Shown: positions 23,401-33,529 of the stretch, piece after piece
Layout: every line of letters begins with the position of its first letter
Numbering within the stretch: position 1 is the first letter of the stretch
Origin: Haliotis asinina
Taxonomy: Eukaryota > Mollusca > Gastropoda > Lepetellida > Haliotidae
Direction: 5' to 3'
Assembly: GCF_037392515.1 (NCBI RefSeq)
Contig: NC_090283.1
Location: forward strand, 14,758,501 to 14,822,500
Length of the DNA stretch: 64,000 nt
Notes under the pieces: model-generated
Seen by the model: only the letters and a program-made list of their open reading frames with translations
Database searches by the model: none
What the model was told of the DNA's origin: nothing
Position numbers and translations under genes: made by a program

Positions 23401-26400
23401 TTTGCAGCAAAACAATGTGCCTATTCTACCCTGGCCTGCACGTTAACCGGATTTATCCCCAGTCGAGCACCTCTGGGATGAGCTTGACCGCCGTGTACGT
23501 CAGCAACAGCCACCACCTCAGACGCTCCAGGCACTCTCCTTGGCGCTTCAACAAGAGTGGCAGAACATTCCCCAGGTTGTGATTCGGACCCTCATTGCAT
23601 CTATGGGCAGGTGATGTCATGCTGTCATCACTGAACATGGTGGTCATACCCGCTATTGACTTTTCACTGACCCCAGGCATCAATGTGACTGCAAACGTGT
23701 TTCTTTGACGTCAACGTTGGTTTTGTTTGCTGTGTATTATGCTTACATGACCTTGCTGTCACATTTTCTTCAGTTTGTTGACCTACCATTTGCTCACTTT
23801 CATTAAATCCATCTGAACTTCCAATGTATAGTTTCTTTTTTGGAAGAATGTACAATACAAGTGAGACAGAGTCTAAGGTAATGTGTCACGAAATATAATA
23901 TAGCAAACTCACCAAAGTCTTAGTGCGAGAGAGAAACAGTCGTGCAGAATGTAACACAGTGAGCGGAGCGACGGTGGCTATGGAGATGAAGCGTTGGCAG
24001 AGGCAGAATGGTAAACTCCGGACAACCTGAATCCTATGAATGCAGATCATCTATTATACGAAATGTGACGCATCATAATTATTATTCAAAACACTAAAGT
24101 GTAGAAGTGTCAGTCTCTTTACTTACTAGTATGTGGGATTACATACTGCAGCAAGAAGATCATATTCACTTTGAAGCTTCTGGATGATCTGATGAGGAAG
24201 GCTTGATACAGTTATTCCTGTCTTTGCATCTTCCCCAATGAGTACTGCAAAGGGAGAGCACTTAATGTCACTATGGAAACTTGAGTTTTTCTGAAACTGC
24301 ACAAACATAAGTGTGACCGTTCAATTAGGTGTATTGTCACCTAACCATGGTACCAACATGTCCTTGATATCACAAATGGCTCTCTCAACAGAACCGTGAC
24401 TTTGTAGATGCCTAGGCTTGCCGTGAACTATTACAAGATCTGGTAACATTTTCTACAGGTCGGCAATTACCTGGGCAGTAAACTCTGTCACTCTGGAGAA
24501 ACAAAAGGAAAATATGAAATGAATGGTAAGCAACCTCAGCAGCAGATTTGGACGTTTAGTGATCTTGATAAACCATGGTGAACTTCAAATGGCCTCAACT
24601 CATCGACTGCATGTCTATAAGATCAACTTGTCATCTGGAATTGGAGTTATTGCTGACAATAGGCTTAACAACAGTCCCTTTCATAGTTGGCCTCTTTCTC
24701 TTGCGTTGGCATTCCACACACAAATTCTTGAAAAGGGTCAGAGCATCTTGGGTCACATTAGTTAACTTAGACATAACCAAGTTTGGTCATTAAAACGCAG
24801 TTGGTATTTGTTGTCCTGGAACTTAGAAAACTTCTATTGAAGATTTTTTACCTACGATACAGAGGATGTAGGGATAAAAGTCTGATATTCTTACCCATTT
24901 CGATTTTGAGTAAAAAAAGAGTTTTTATGAACTTCGATGCTTAAAACTGAACCTTTGACATTTCTCGTAAGCAATCACATTCATGAGAAACGTTGTGCAC
25001 GCACATTACCCACGCCCTATAAAACCACAAGGACCACGTTGAGAAAATGACACGCTTTAAACAAGACGACAAGAATCAGGATCTCGTTTCTTCAGATGTG
25101 ATGATTGTAAGGCACTGTAATGTGCACCCATACGCCTTTGGTCAACTCAGACAACATTTTCGGGCCACCGGAAGCGATGTTCGTTCAGATTGATATTCCA
25201 CAATGTGTTGCTTTTGTTCATGATGATCTTCCGATAATCCTGGATCATACAAGGTGACTGACGTGTCCGAATATTGGTTGCAACTCTGACGGGACAATTC
25301 TGGGTTTGTGACCTTGCTGAACTCCAACAAAATATTGTTGATAGTGTAACTGCCAGGATTGTCATTCTCTGTCAAAATCACATGGCTATAATCGTTAAAC
25401 GTGAGTTCATATTCCAGCTGCATGTGGCCCCCCTGCAACTCAAAGTTGAGCGGAATGCAAAATCAGTTCGCTAATGCTGCCATTGTTTATCCGCCATGGT
25501 GGCGAGATTATCTTGGCCGTAAGCATACCCAACACACAATCGTGTCAACGGACAATGGGTTGGGCAAATGCCCTGATATTTCATGTTTTCCTGTTTGCTC
25601 ACAGTTCTCCAGAGGTCCGTGTAAATGAAAAATGCATGAAAAAATAATTTTGATGGTTTCGTTTTTGATGATTTCTCTTTTGGTATCATTGGAATCCTGA
25701 TCTGAGAGGACAGGTGAGCCGTCTTGGGGACGATGACGTCGTTTTCGCCCAGGTTTGGAAAATGCACCAACAATATTCTCATTGACCGTGCTCGGATTGT
25801 TGGTGATGGCCACCGAATGAGGCACAGCTTTGACTCGCAGGTGTTCTTTCAATATCCGGAAAGTATTTAATTTTGTCTGTAGGTCGGCGACATCATGCAT
25901 ACATTGAACGTAGGTTTTCATATCTTCAATAGAACATCCATGGCTGGAGGATGTGGTTACGATGATATTGAGATGGACGATTTGGGTGGGAATGGAGCCC
26001 AGTTGTGCCCAGTGATGACGAGAACATCTCACAAGGAAATATGGGCGATGATATGCTAAGGACGAAATCTCGCAAGGAAATAAGGGTCATGATGTGCTAA
26101 GGACGACTGCCGATGACTATTACATTGCCCTAAGGCAACCAGAAGACAATAGAGCTCTTCTTTATGAAAATGCGAACTCAGTCGTAAAGGGATAATGCGA
26201 GTGAAAGAGGCTCCAGACGTCAATCGCGTGTACTCCCGCACAAGAAAATATCTTGCTTTGTCCACGCTCAGATCTCACAGTCAGTCGCGATGATCAGAAA
26301 GATGTGCCGGTATGCTTGTGCCTCGTGGACAACATGGCAAAACTGGACGCGATCGACGAACACATTGCACGTGAAAAAACGAAACTCGACGAAGCGGAGA

Positions 26401-29400
26401 ATGAGTTGAGTCAACGTCACATCGCCAAAAGACAGATAAACTTGGAAGACGAGAGACGGTGAGCATGGTTGGTGGGACTTGACTCGCGTCGATCTCATGG
26501 TTGATCCTTAATTTTTGGCTGGCTTACAAAATGATGATTGTGTTCTTGTAGCCTGCCATGGATCCTCAGTTGCATGTCATTTGGAACCAAGTTCAGTCCC
26601 ACACCAAATACATACTCGACCTTTAACTGGACGTTTTCCAGCATGTCTTAACAGCGTTGGATCGCACCTGGCGGATCAACCTGAGATGTGATGGCATCCT
26701 CGACGTTGGCCATGAACTGTTTCTACGTATGGCAAGTGGCCCTTTTACCAATGATATCGCAACACGTTTCCGCCTGATCACTCAGCATAGCTCACACATA
26801 CGTTCGAAGCGAATGGTTGAACTGGACGGTGCCTGGGTTGAACGCTTTTGACGTGTCCAGCAGAAACATTTTCCAGTCGTTTTAGCGGAGAGGGCTACTC
26901 AACTTTTCGGACGATGAAAGCAGCAACTACTCCACAACTTAAGTTCATACGATCATCTAGCCATGTGTTACTCGACAGAGCAAGGTATTGACGAAGAAAA
27001 TATTTTCAGTAAATCCTCACTGACTTCGTATATAATGACACAGACCCAATGGAATGTAGATTCCTTTACTTAGGAGAAAAACATCATGTGTTGGCCAATT
27101 TCTGGGTGTTATTGAGTATTTGAAGCACGGGAATATTTCATTTGAAACCTCCGGCGTCAGGAACCGGCTTCAGCAGCCGGAGGTTTCAAACGAAATATTC
27201 CTGTGCTTCAAATACTCAATAACACCCGGAAATTGGCCAACACATGATGTTTTTCAACATTGTAAACAAAACAGTAAACCAAAGGATTTTACTCGTTCAC
27301 ATCGAGTAAGGGTACAGCAGTGAAGTGTCATCAGCTGGCCGTTTCAGCTGGTTCCCATGGTAGCATCTGGAGTTGCTCATTTGTGACGTCATTCTAACTT
27401 TACGTCACAATATGATTTGAATGACGTCACTACTGTTGATGACACAACAAAACAACTGTTTACGACGTTTCTACGTGTCAATACGCAGTGAATAGTCTTG
27501 CAGTTTCCAGGAATCTAATACCATTTGATCATGTTTTTCAAACAATCACATTACAGAACACAGTGACGTTTGGTTTACAATGTAGATGAAAACCTGCAAA
27601 AATTGTACCCCATTTCATAAAGGCAAAACTCCGATTGGCATCGTTGACACATATCACCGTATACGAAATATACGTAGGTCTGGCTAGCTATTCTCGAAAC
27701 GTTCGTAGCTCTACAAACTTTTAAAACCCATTCTTAACACACTGGGTACGATCAAAGTTAAGAATTCTTAGGCCTACGTACGCTTCGAGAATAAGATCGC
27801 TGGACTCATCAATCCAGTGATCAACAGTATCGATCTACTTAGTTCGGATACAATGGCATGTGTCAGCCATCCGACTGTAGGACAACATATATGTAATAGG
27901 AGGTATTTCGTTATTTCAGAATTTATTTTACATGCCAGTTGCGGGAGAATCTTCACACTGTACAACAACTCGCATTCCTGGCATGATACGCGTGCAGTTT
28001 GCAGGAGTCACGGACAACAAATGCTCCAACTGAAGACAGACAGGCAGCGCGAGATGTTCAAGTTGTCTATGACAATATGGGAAGAGGACGAAGACTTGTA
28101 AGTTTATTGTTCACTCGGTCTCAGTCAGTGATTAAGTTTAATGTTACGCCGCCTTTGCAATATTTCAGCAATATCAGAGCGGGCCAACAAGAAACTGTCT
28201 TCAGACACTGTACTCATGTAGTAATTTGAACCCGTCTCGAACCTTATCGAACGCTTTACCCACTACGTTAAATAAGAATAATCACTGTATTCATTTGAAG
28301 AGTAATATGGAAGAAACATTGAGCGTAACTTTGTGGCTTCTGAAGCTACAGATTTCGCAGATATATGGCGTGTTACTGTTATAATAGAAAAAGCAATTAG
28401 TGCGATAGCATTACACACGTGTTTGAAATACACTTGACGTGTCCAGCAGAGTTTGCAGTGTCCATTACAGCAAATGGGATACAATGACATGCTTCAACCA
28501 AGTCAGCAGGTATGAACATCCGATCTCGCTAGCTGCCCCTTTAAACAATCATGGATTAATGATGACCAGTTCTAACACTGATCTTCATAGGACCGTGGTG
28601 CTTACCTATCTTGCAGGAATTCTGACGTCTGGGTTGGTCTTTATGACCTGGAGCCAGACAACGGGGAAGACTTTGTGCACACATGGACAGACGGTACTGC
28701 ACTCGAAACATCTTTAAACTGGGCAGTGGATGAACCTAACGGGAAAGGGGTTGAGAATTGTATCCGGTACACACTCAGTCGGAATTTCAGGACCATGGTT
28801 TGTGGCAGGCTATATGCAACAATATGCGAAACGGAAACAGGTGAGTGCTTGAATGATAATTAACGTTGCCCATTCTGCCATACGTTTGTGTGATTGTTTG
28901 TTGGCTGGCTGTAAATAATCGAGCACAACTGCGCAACTGGGATTCGACATACCTTGTTTGTTGTTTAACATCCTACTCAGCAATATTCCAGCTATATGAC
29001 GGTGGTCTGTAATCCGGTGACTGACATCATGACCAGAAATCAATCAATCAGAAATATGATGACGTGCATCAACCGAGACTAAATTATCCCCAAGCATAAA
29101 CGACTGAAGAACCAATTTATTTGGAGCATTCACACACTAGGAAATATTAATCTGCAATGACGACGTTCTTTCTGGTGCACACCAAACGGAACGTAACCTT
29201 ACTTGTAGAGCGGGATACCGATCTTCAACTGGCGTGTGATGGGTGGACATTCACTTGGTCTGTCTGTGGTGACCCCTTACTGCATATAACTCTGACGAAG
29301 TTTAATAATCATGACACGGTAGCATCCCAGGGCGTCGGCAACATCATTGTAGGTCGACCCCCATCTGCACCATGATAATGGATGTTTCTCTCTCTTCAGC

Positions 29401-32400
29401 TTTTAATCTCTTCAGCTGTACTTGAGAATATCATATCATGCATTCGATTCTCTCTTTATACCTTAAAGAAATGATTGTAAATTCTGCTTGAACATTACTA
29501 CGTTTTTTGCGTAAATAGTGCTTCATGGAAACGGAAAAAGGAAAAAAAGGAAACTGTATATGCTCCTAAAGACCTTTTCACACTATCAAAGACGTGTCGT
29601 ACTTGTTTTCACTAATGCAATGTTTTCTAATTACTAATGTTTTCTCCAGGGAATACTTAAAAACTGAATTCATATGAATGATTCTTTTACAATTTTACAC
29701 GCTCTACACCACTTCTTTCGTGTTTTAGTAATTACAAAATGTTCACTGTAAATGGTTCAACTTTGTCAAAGCAGAGGTATATTTCAGCCTTTAGACATCT
29801 AAATCATTGTTATTGCTTTATTTCGGCATGAATGAAAATGGGACAATTAAGTTCTTCTGAAAAAAAATCAATGTATCATAGAATTTGTTTTCGCGATTTA
29901 CCTAAAGCTGTGCTGTTCAGCTTTCTAGTGGACTAATACCTTCTAACATATCTTTGTTGGTTTTAAAGTAGTTCATAAAGGAAGGACGGTAACGTTTCTT
30001 TTCGACTTGAGTGTATCTAACACGGCGTGACGACCGAACACTTTACACGCTGAAGTGAATGAAGCTAGTATATACTGATTGGTCAATAGTTTTTGAAACA
30101 ATTTTGATTTTCTTGTCTTTTCCACTTTTGGAATGACGCAACCACATTCTATCGCTTACTCCCCAATGAAAGTGAGTAACAGTGTTTCATAGTGATAATT
30201 ATCATCAACTCCAGGATGCTGGTTTACTGAGCAAAAGGAAAACGCGGTGTCCGGTTTGGAAGTACACTCAAGAACAAGACAAGATGTGGACATGTGCAAG
30301 AGGACTTGCCTGGAAATGGCCAGTGAAGATCAACTTTGTGTTGCCGTTGAACACAATGGCACTGTCTGTCGAACATACAGAGGAAGTCATGATTATACCC
30401 ACGTTTCGACACCTCATCAGTTGCAGCCGAATCCTCAGTCAACTGTCTATATAAAACGATGTTATGAAGGTATGTGTGAGATGACTAATGGTGACCCTTT
30501 AGACGCACACATTCATTTTTAACGAAGTTTCGAGTTTTCTGTTGTCGTTTTGATCCTATTTTCGTAATTCCGTTATTTTTCTCTTAATTTGTGTGTGTTA
30601 TTCCCGCCACTTCTGTTAATTCAAGTTTGTTTCCTTTTTTAAATAAATCGAGATCAATATGTTTTTCCAGTGACTTCAGTTATATTCTCTGTTTCACAAA
30701 TTTCTTTCAAAGACTCGAAATTTCGAATATTTTGTTGTATTTAATCGTAAACGTGATGTTTCAATAAAACAGCAAAATTACGAAAACATTATAAAACTTA
30801 GAGAAAATTGTGAACACTAAGGTTTAATACATGATATAACGAGGAATTTCCGTTTAAACAGTAGTTGAAATACAAGCTAGCAAAGTAGCACATTTAGACT
30901 TGCGTTGGGCTCTTCTTGAAAATAAACTAAGTCTTTTTCTCCTTTTCCTACGGGCCAATTTTAAAAGAAATCAATCACTGTTGTATCAAGTAGTCATGAG
31001 CTTATAGAACGTAAATCCAATTTAATGTTTCGGGAAAATTATAAGCATGTCGAATGTAAATCCAATTTAATGTTTCGTGACCCTTATAGGCATACAGAAC
31101 GTAAATTCAGTTTTATGTGTCAGGAAAATTAGAGGCATGACGAAAGTAAATCTATTTTATGTTTCAGCAAAATTAGAAGACACATCTGCACGTGACCTTC
31201 AAAGCAGCCAAAGCCGCCTTCAAACAACTGTGTCACCTACATCATACGTTGACGATATAACGACATGGTCTGTTGGAACAGGAACCACTTTGTTTGGTGG
31301 ATCTACAAGGAGTTTGAGTGCAACAACGGTAATAGTTGCATCAACGTCAGATGTACTGACAACATCATCAGATGGACCGGCAACATCATCAGAGGGAATG
31401 GCTACATCAACAGATAGAATGGCTACATCACCAGATGGAATGGCAACATCAACATATAGACTGGCTACATCATCAGATGGAATAGCTACATCATCCGATG
31501 GACTTGCAATATCAACATATGAGATAGCATCATCATCAGATGGACTGGCAACATCAATTGATGGAATGGTAACACCAACAGATGTTATAGCGACATCATC
31601 AGAAGAAATAGTGGCAATGTTAAGTGGAGTGGTAACAAAATCAGATGGAACTGCTCCCTCAGATGGCATGATGACTTCAGATGGAGGGACACGTCCAACA
31701 GATTCAACAGAAACTGATGTAACCATAATACCTTCAATGACAGATAGCGCGTTTTCGGAGTCAGGGGAAGCGACGTCATTGTTGACGGCGATACATCCCA
31801 GTGCGTCAACGTCATTGTCAGGTACTTCTGGACTGATCTGAAATCAGTATTAGACACTTTTTACTGAGATACTGTCCCTCAGCGTTTTTCCCTTCGTCTC
31901 ATTCTGACATTCATTAGTGAACTGATCTGAAATCAGTATTAGAGCCTCTTTACTGAGATACTGTTCCTCGGCGTTCTTCCCTTCGTCTCATTCTGACATT
32001 CATTAATGTACTGATCTGAAATCATTGTTAGAGCCTTTCTACTGAGATACTGTCCCTCGGCGTTCTTCCCTTCGTCTCATTCTGACATTCATTAATGTAC
32101 TGATCTGAAATCATTGTTAGAGCCTCTATATTGAGATACTGTCCCTCGGCGTTCTTCCCTTCGTCTCATTCTGACATTCATTAATGTACTGATCTGAAAT
32201 CATTGTTAGAGCCTTTTTACTGAGATACTGTCCCTCGGCGTTCTTCCCTTCGTCTCATTCTGACAATCATTAATGTACTGATCTGAAATCATTGTTAGAG
32301 CCTTTTTACTGAGATACTGTCCCTCGGCGTTCTTCCCTTCGTCTCATTCTGACATTCATTAATGTACTGATCTGAAATCATTGTTAGAGCCTTTCTACTG

Positions 32401-33529
32401 AGATACTGTTCCTCGGCGTTCTTCCCTTCGTCTCATTCTGACATTCATTAATGTACTGATCTGAAATCATTGTTAGAGCCTTTCTACTGAGATACTGTCC
32501 CTCGGCGTTCTTCCCTTCGTCTCATTCTGACATTCATTAATGTACTGATCTGAAATCATTGTTAGAGCCTCTATATTGAGATACTGTCCCTCGGCGTTCT
32601 TCCCTTCGTCTCATTCTGACAATCATTAATGTACTGATCTGAAATCATTGTTAGGGCCTCTTTACTGAGATACTGTCCTCGGCGTTCTTCCCTTCGTCTC
32701 ATTCTGACATTCTACAATCCCGCCAATATGTATTCGTCAGGACTACATCATGGAGACATCCATCGAATGACCATGATACGATTTACACAGTGATTTATGA
32801 CCAAGAAAAGCCCATTCATATGATAGGAAAAATTATCCTTCGACTTGACAGAAACTAATTTTTTCCCTCTCTTGCGGTTAATACAACAATTCGCAGACTC
32901 CACTGTGCTAAAATAGAATGACCATAAAATGCTAACTACCGATTCCGCCTTTTTTCACAACTGCACGCGTTAGGCATCGCTATATGTACCTGTGATGAAG
33001 CTGTTTCAGAGTTACTTCCCTTTCAAAACAATCGACGACGAGTCCACGCAATTTGTTGTCAGGGTCACTGGCCAAGAAATCATATGCCAGTTGCGTTGAT
33101 CGATGTTGACGGTGTCAACGGAAGGATTAGTCACAGCCGCCCCTCTGGCAAAAAGTGGATGAGTGCGGCGCAAAACAAGAAACCAATTACGTACCTGTTT
33201 CTTCAGCTGCTAACTTCGTTTGTTCTATTCATGTTTCAGGAGACTGTGCCAACGCGACCAACTCCACGATCGCGAGGTGTGTTTGCTTTTTATCTGCCGC
33301 GCCTTCAAGCGATGAAATGTCCCAAATTATAAGGGAATTAATTTTGGAAAAAAACAGCCTCTCTTCGACCAGACGCAAGAAGACGTCGGCAAAAGATGAG
33401 CGCCCAGCTGCCCAAACCATCGGGAAGATGGGGATCGTCCTTACCGCACTTCCCTTTGTAGGACTGGTTCTCATTGATTGTATGAGGCTCGTGACTTTCC
33501 TTCAGAGTCGGAAGAGAACGTTACCATAG
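17483..33529 (+). CDS. Transmembrane C-type lectin receptor with PAN/WSC-like domain and mucin stalk, gene 2
   Basis: Exons are 17483-17528, 27920-28097, 28617-28840, 30215-30469, 31168-31800 and 33240-33529 (541 aa). Exons 1 to 4 have exactly the lengths of gene 1 and all phases match. Signal peptide MNPRTFLFPVTMIHI; C-type lectin domain with WVGLYDLE, WTDGT, LNWAVDEPN, ENC and ICE (EPN kept, WND absent); six-cysteine domain (CKRTC, CVAVEHNGTVC); stalk of ATSSDG heptads shorter by 56 residues; linker KTSAKDERPAAQ; membrane segment around 505-528; tail QSRKRTLP. Intron 1 is 10.4 kb and full of transposons, which could impair expression, and the exon 5 donor (gtgcgt) is weaker than in gene 1. 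All frames are open, so the gene looks intact. Exon 1 could instead belong to a lost third copy, but a single duplication is the simpler reading. Confidence 0.8.
18361..18800 (+). repeat. SINE family 1 fragments in intron 1 of gene 2
   Basis: Two plus-oriented decayed pieces, 18361-18560 ('gcttgttgtaaggggcgac') and 18655-18800 ('tatttacagaccacctccac'), separated by about 100 unrelated bases. Sequence from 18800 to 19490 has only short open frames and no recognisable content. Confidence 0.7.
20149..20266. repeat. Large palindrome, arms about 50 bp
   Basis: 'caaatcaggaa.tgtgtaaat' on the left pairs with its complement ending 'cctgatttg' on the right, around a 13-base centre near 20202-20214. 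The arms have few mismatches. It would extrude as a cruciform or fold as a hairpin RNA. Confidence 0.85.
20445..20705 (+). repeat. About 60-bp tandem repeat, four units
   Basis: Units begin 'gaataatgtcaaactgat', with 'aactgagtgtcagtcaccaa' in the middle, and are 80-90 percent alike by eye. Short open frames across it reflect the repeat and not a gene. Confidence 0.8.
20955..21075 (-). mobile_element. LTR-like repeat fragment
   Basis: 'gacaggaagtgtgccccataataa' class sequence ending 'acactttcataacaa' parallels 7905-8024 of copy A. Only the outer 120 bp remain. Confidence 0.35.
21480..22073 (-). mobile_element. LTR-like interspersed repeat, copy B
   Basis: The longest readable copy of the family in this orientation, from 'tgttacgagagtgtatg' (minus strand, at 22073) past 'tttggtgagtttgctatat' to 'gctggttcacaggggattt'. 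The size and the TGTTA start fit a solo LTR. No coding part accompanies it. Confidence 0.5.
22353..23850 (+). mobile_element. Tc1-like DNA transposon
   Basis: About 1.5 kb with imperfect terminal inverted repeats. A 15-bp block 'aaagaaactatacat' at 22361-22375 is inverted exactly at 23824-23838. TA dinucleotides at both borders fit the family's TA target. It sits in an LTR-like repeat and carries one transposase gene. Confidence 0.85.
22574..23626 (+). CDS. Tc1-family transposase with one premature stop
   Basis: The open part to 23446 gives 290 residues. First comes a helix-turn-helix region (TEQQRNNAIGRLKAGHTQQQ), then a GRPR-type hook (RPRSGRPRVT), then a second DNA-binding block and the catalytic core with FTDESRF and QPDNARPH. 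A TAA at 23444-23446 stands where the family has Ser in the R-S-P-D motif. The same frame then continues PDLSPVEHLWDELDRR to a natural stop after SMGR. The final catalytic Glu lies 34 residues after the second Asp (DD34E) and only in the part after the stop, so the protein as it stands is inactive. Apart from the stop the frame is clean, so inactivation is recent. The start at 22574 could instead be the internal Met of MPRLTEQQR. Confidence 0.85.
24118..24840 (-). pseudogene. Fossil retroelement integrase (KRBA2/gypsy-like)
   Basis: Minus-strand frames contain CVECQRKRKRP (end of an integrase zinc finger), HGKPRHLQSHGSVERA and MFVQFQKNSSFHSDIKCSPF, hallmarks of the integrase core and tail found in gypsy-like elements and in KRBA2/SCAND3-type domesticated genes. 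The copy is broken by several defects and lacks reverse transcriptase. It lies directly upstream, on its own strand, of LTR-like copy C. Confidence 0.7.
24990..26870 (-). pseudogene. Fossil of a virus-like element, capsid-like trace
   Basis: Around 25140-25440 the minus strand shows HMQLEYELTFNDYSHVIL and PGSYTINNILLEF, then WNINLN in an overlapping frame. This resembles the second half of a double-jelly-roll capsid of Polinton or adintovirus type. Farther along, 25508-26032 is open on the minus strand for 174 codons with no family I recognise, and 26253-26462 is a short charged frame. The element is clearly broken, with several defects, and no ends were found. Assignment rests on motif flavour only. 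Confidence 0.3.
27076..27255. repeat. Near-perfect 80-bp inverted repeat (hairpin)
   Basis: The left arm 27076-27155 ('gaaaaacatcatgtgttggc' onward) and the right arm 27176-27255 are complementary with only a few mismatches around a 20-base loop. It would form a very stable hairpin. No coding function is apparent. Confidence 0.95.
27689..27793. mobile_element. MITE-like foldback, 105 bp
   Basis: Ends are 'tattctcgaaacgttcgtag' and the inverse of 'tattctcgaagcgtacgtag'. The element splits a decayed SINE fragment (SINE-like sequence at 27640-27688 and 27794-27880). The core 'ttctcgaaac' also occurs near the tip of the Harbinger element at 35748, hinting at relatedness. Confidence 0.6.
28118..28560 (-). 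repeat. Old SINE fragments in intron 2 of lectin gene 2
   Basis: A family 2 tail ('gttacgccgcctttgcaata') and a family 1 remnant near 28480-28555 match the positions of those in intron 2 of gene 1. They are inherited from before the duplication. Confidence 0.6.
28965..29395 (-). repeat. Shared SINE and Tc1 relics in intron 3 of gene 2
   Basis: A SINE remnant (28965-29060) is followed by a minus-strand Tc1 N-terminal relic (29090-29395, 'gcatcccagggcgtcggcaa'). Both have positional equivalents at 4498-4915 in gene 1, which shows descent from one ancestral intron. Confidence 0.55.
30990..31167 (+). repeat. Ladder of 3' splice sites before the stalk exon, gene 2
   Basis: Four units of 44-46 bp end in 'atgtttcgg', 'atgtttcgtg', 'atgtgtcag' (31123) and 'atgtttcag' (31167, used in the gene model). 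The first two have lost the AG. Entering at 31123 gives GKLEA and a stop. Confidence 0.7.
31340..31690 (+). repeat. Coding 21-bp minisatellite (heptad stalk), gene 2
   Basis: About fifteen ATSSDG-like heptads, more varied than in gene 1 (SADG-, STYR- and PTDV-type variants). The shorter and more diverged array accounts for most of the length difference between the two proteins. Confidence 0.8.
31833..32712 (+). repeat. 89-bp satellite, about 9.9 units, intron 5 of gene 2
   Basis: Units start 'ctgatctgaaatca' and contain 'gagatactgtccctcggcg' and 'cccttcgtctcattctgaca'. Successive starts at 31833, 31922, 32011 and 32100 give an exact 89-bp period, with near identity between later units. It begins only 32 bases after the stalk exon and is absent from gene 1. 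Confidence 0.97.

Larger units (their letters stand above)
22270..24115 (-). mobile_element. LTR-like repeat, copy C, split by a Tc1 element
   Basis: The family sequence 'tcgatttcaaata' stops at 22352 and resumes at 23851 with 'tacaatacaagtgagac', as the uninterrupted copies read. The Tc1 element fills the gap. On the minus strand this copy lies directly downstream of an integrase relic (24118-24840), the order expected for a 3' LTR behind pol, which supports reading the family as an LTR. The outer end is lost. Confidence 0.5.

Noticed and set aside
31220-31726. 168-codon minus-strand open frame
   Set aside because: Shadow of the heptad-coding stalk exon; the 21-bp repeat keeps the reverse strand open too.
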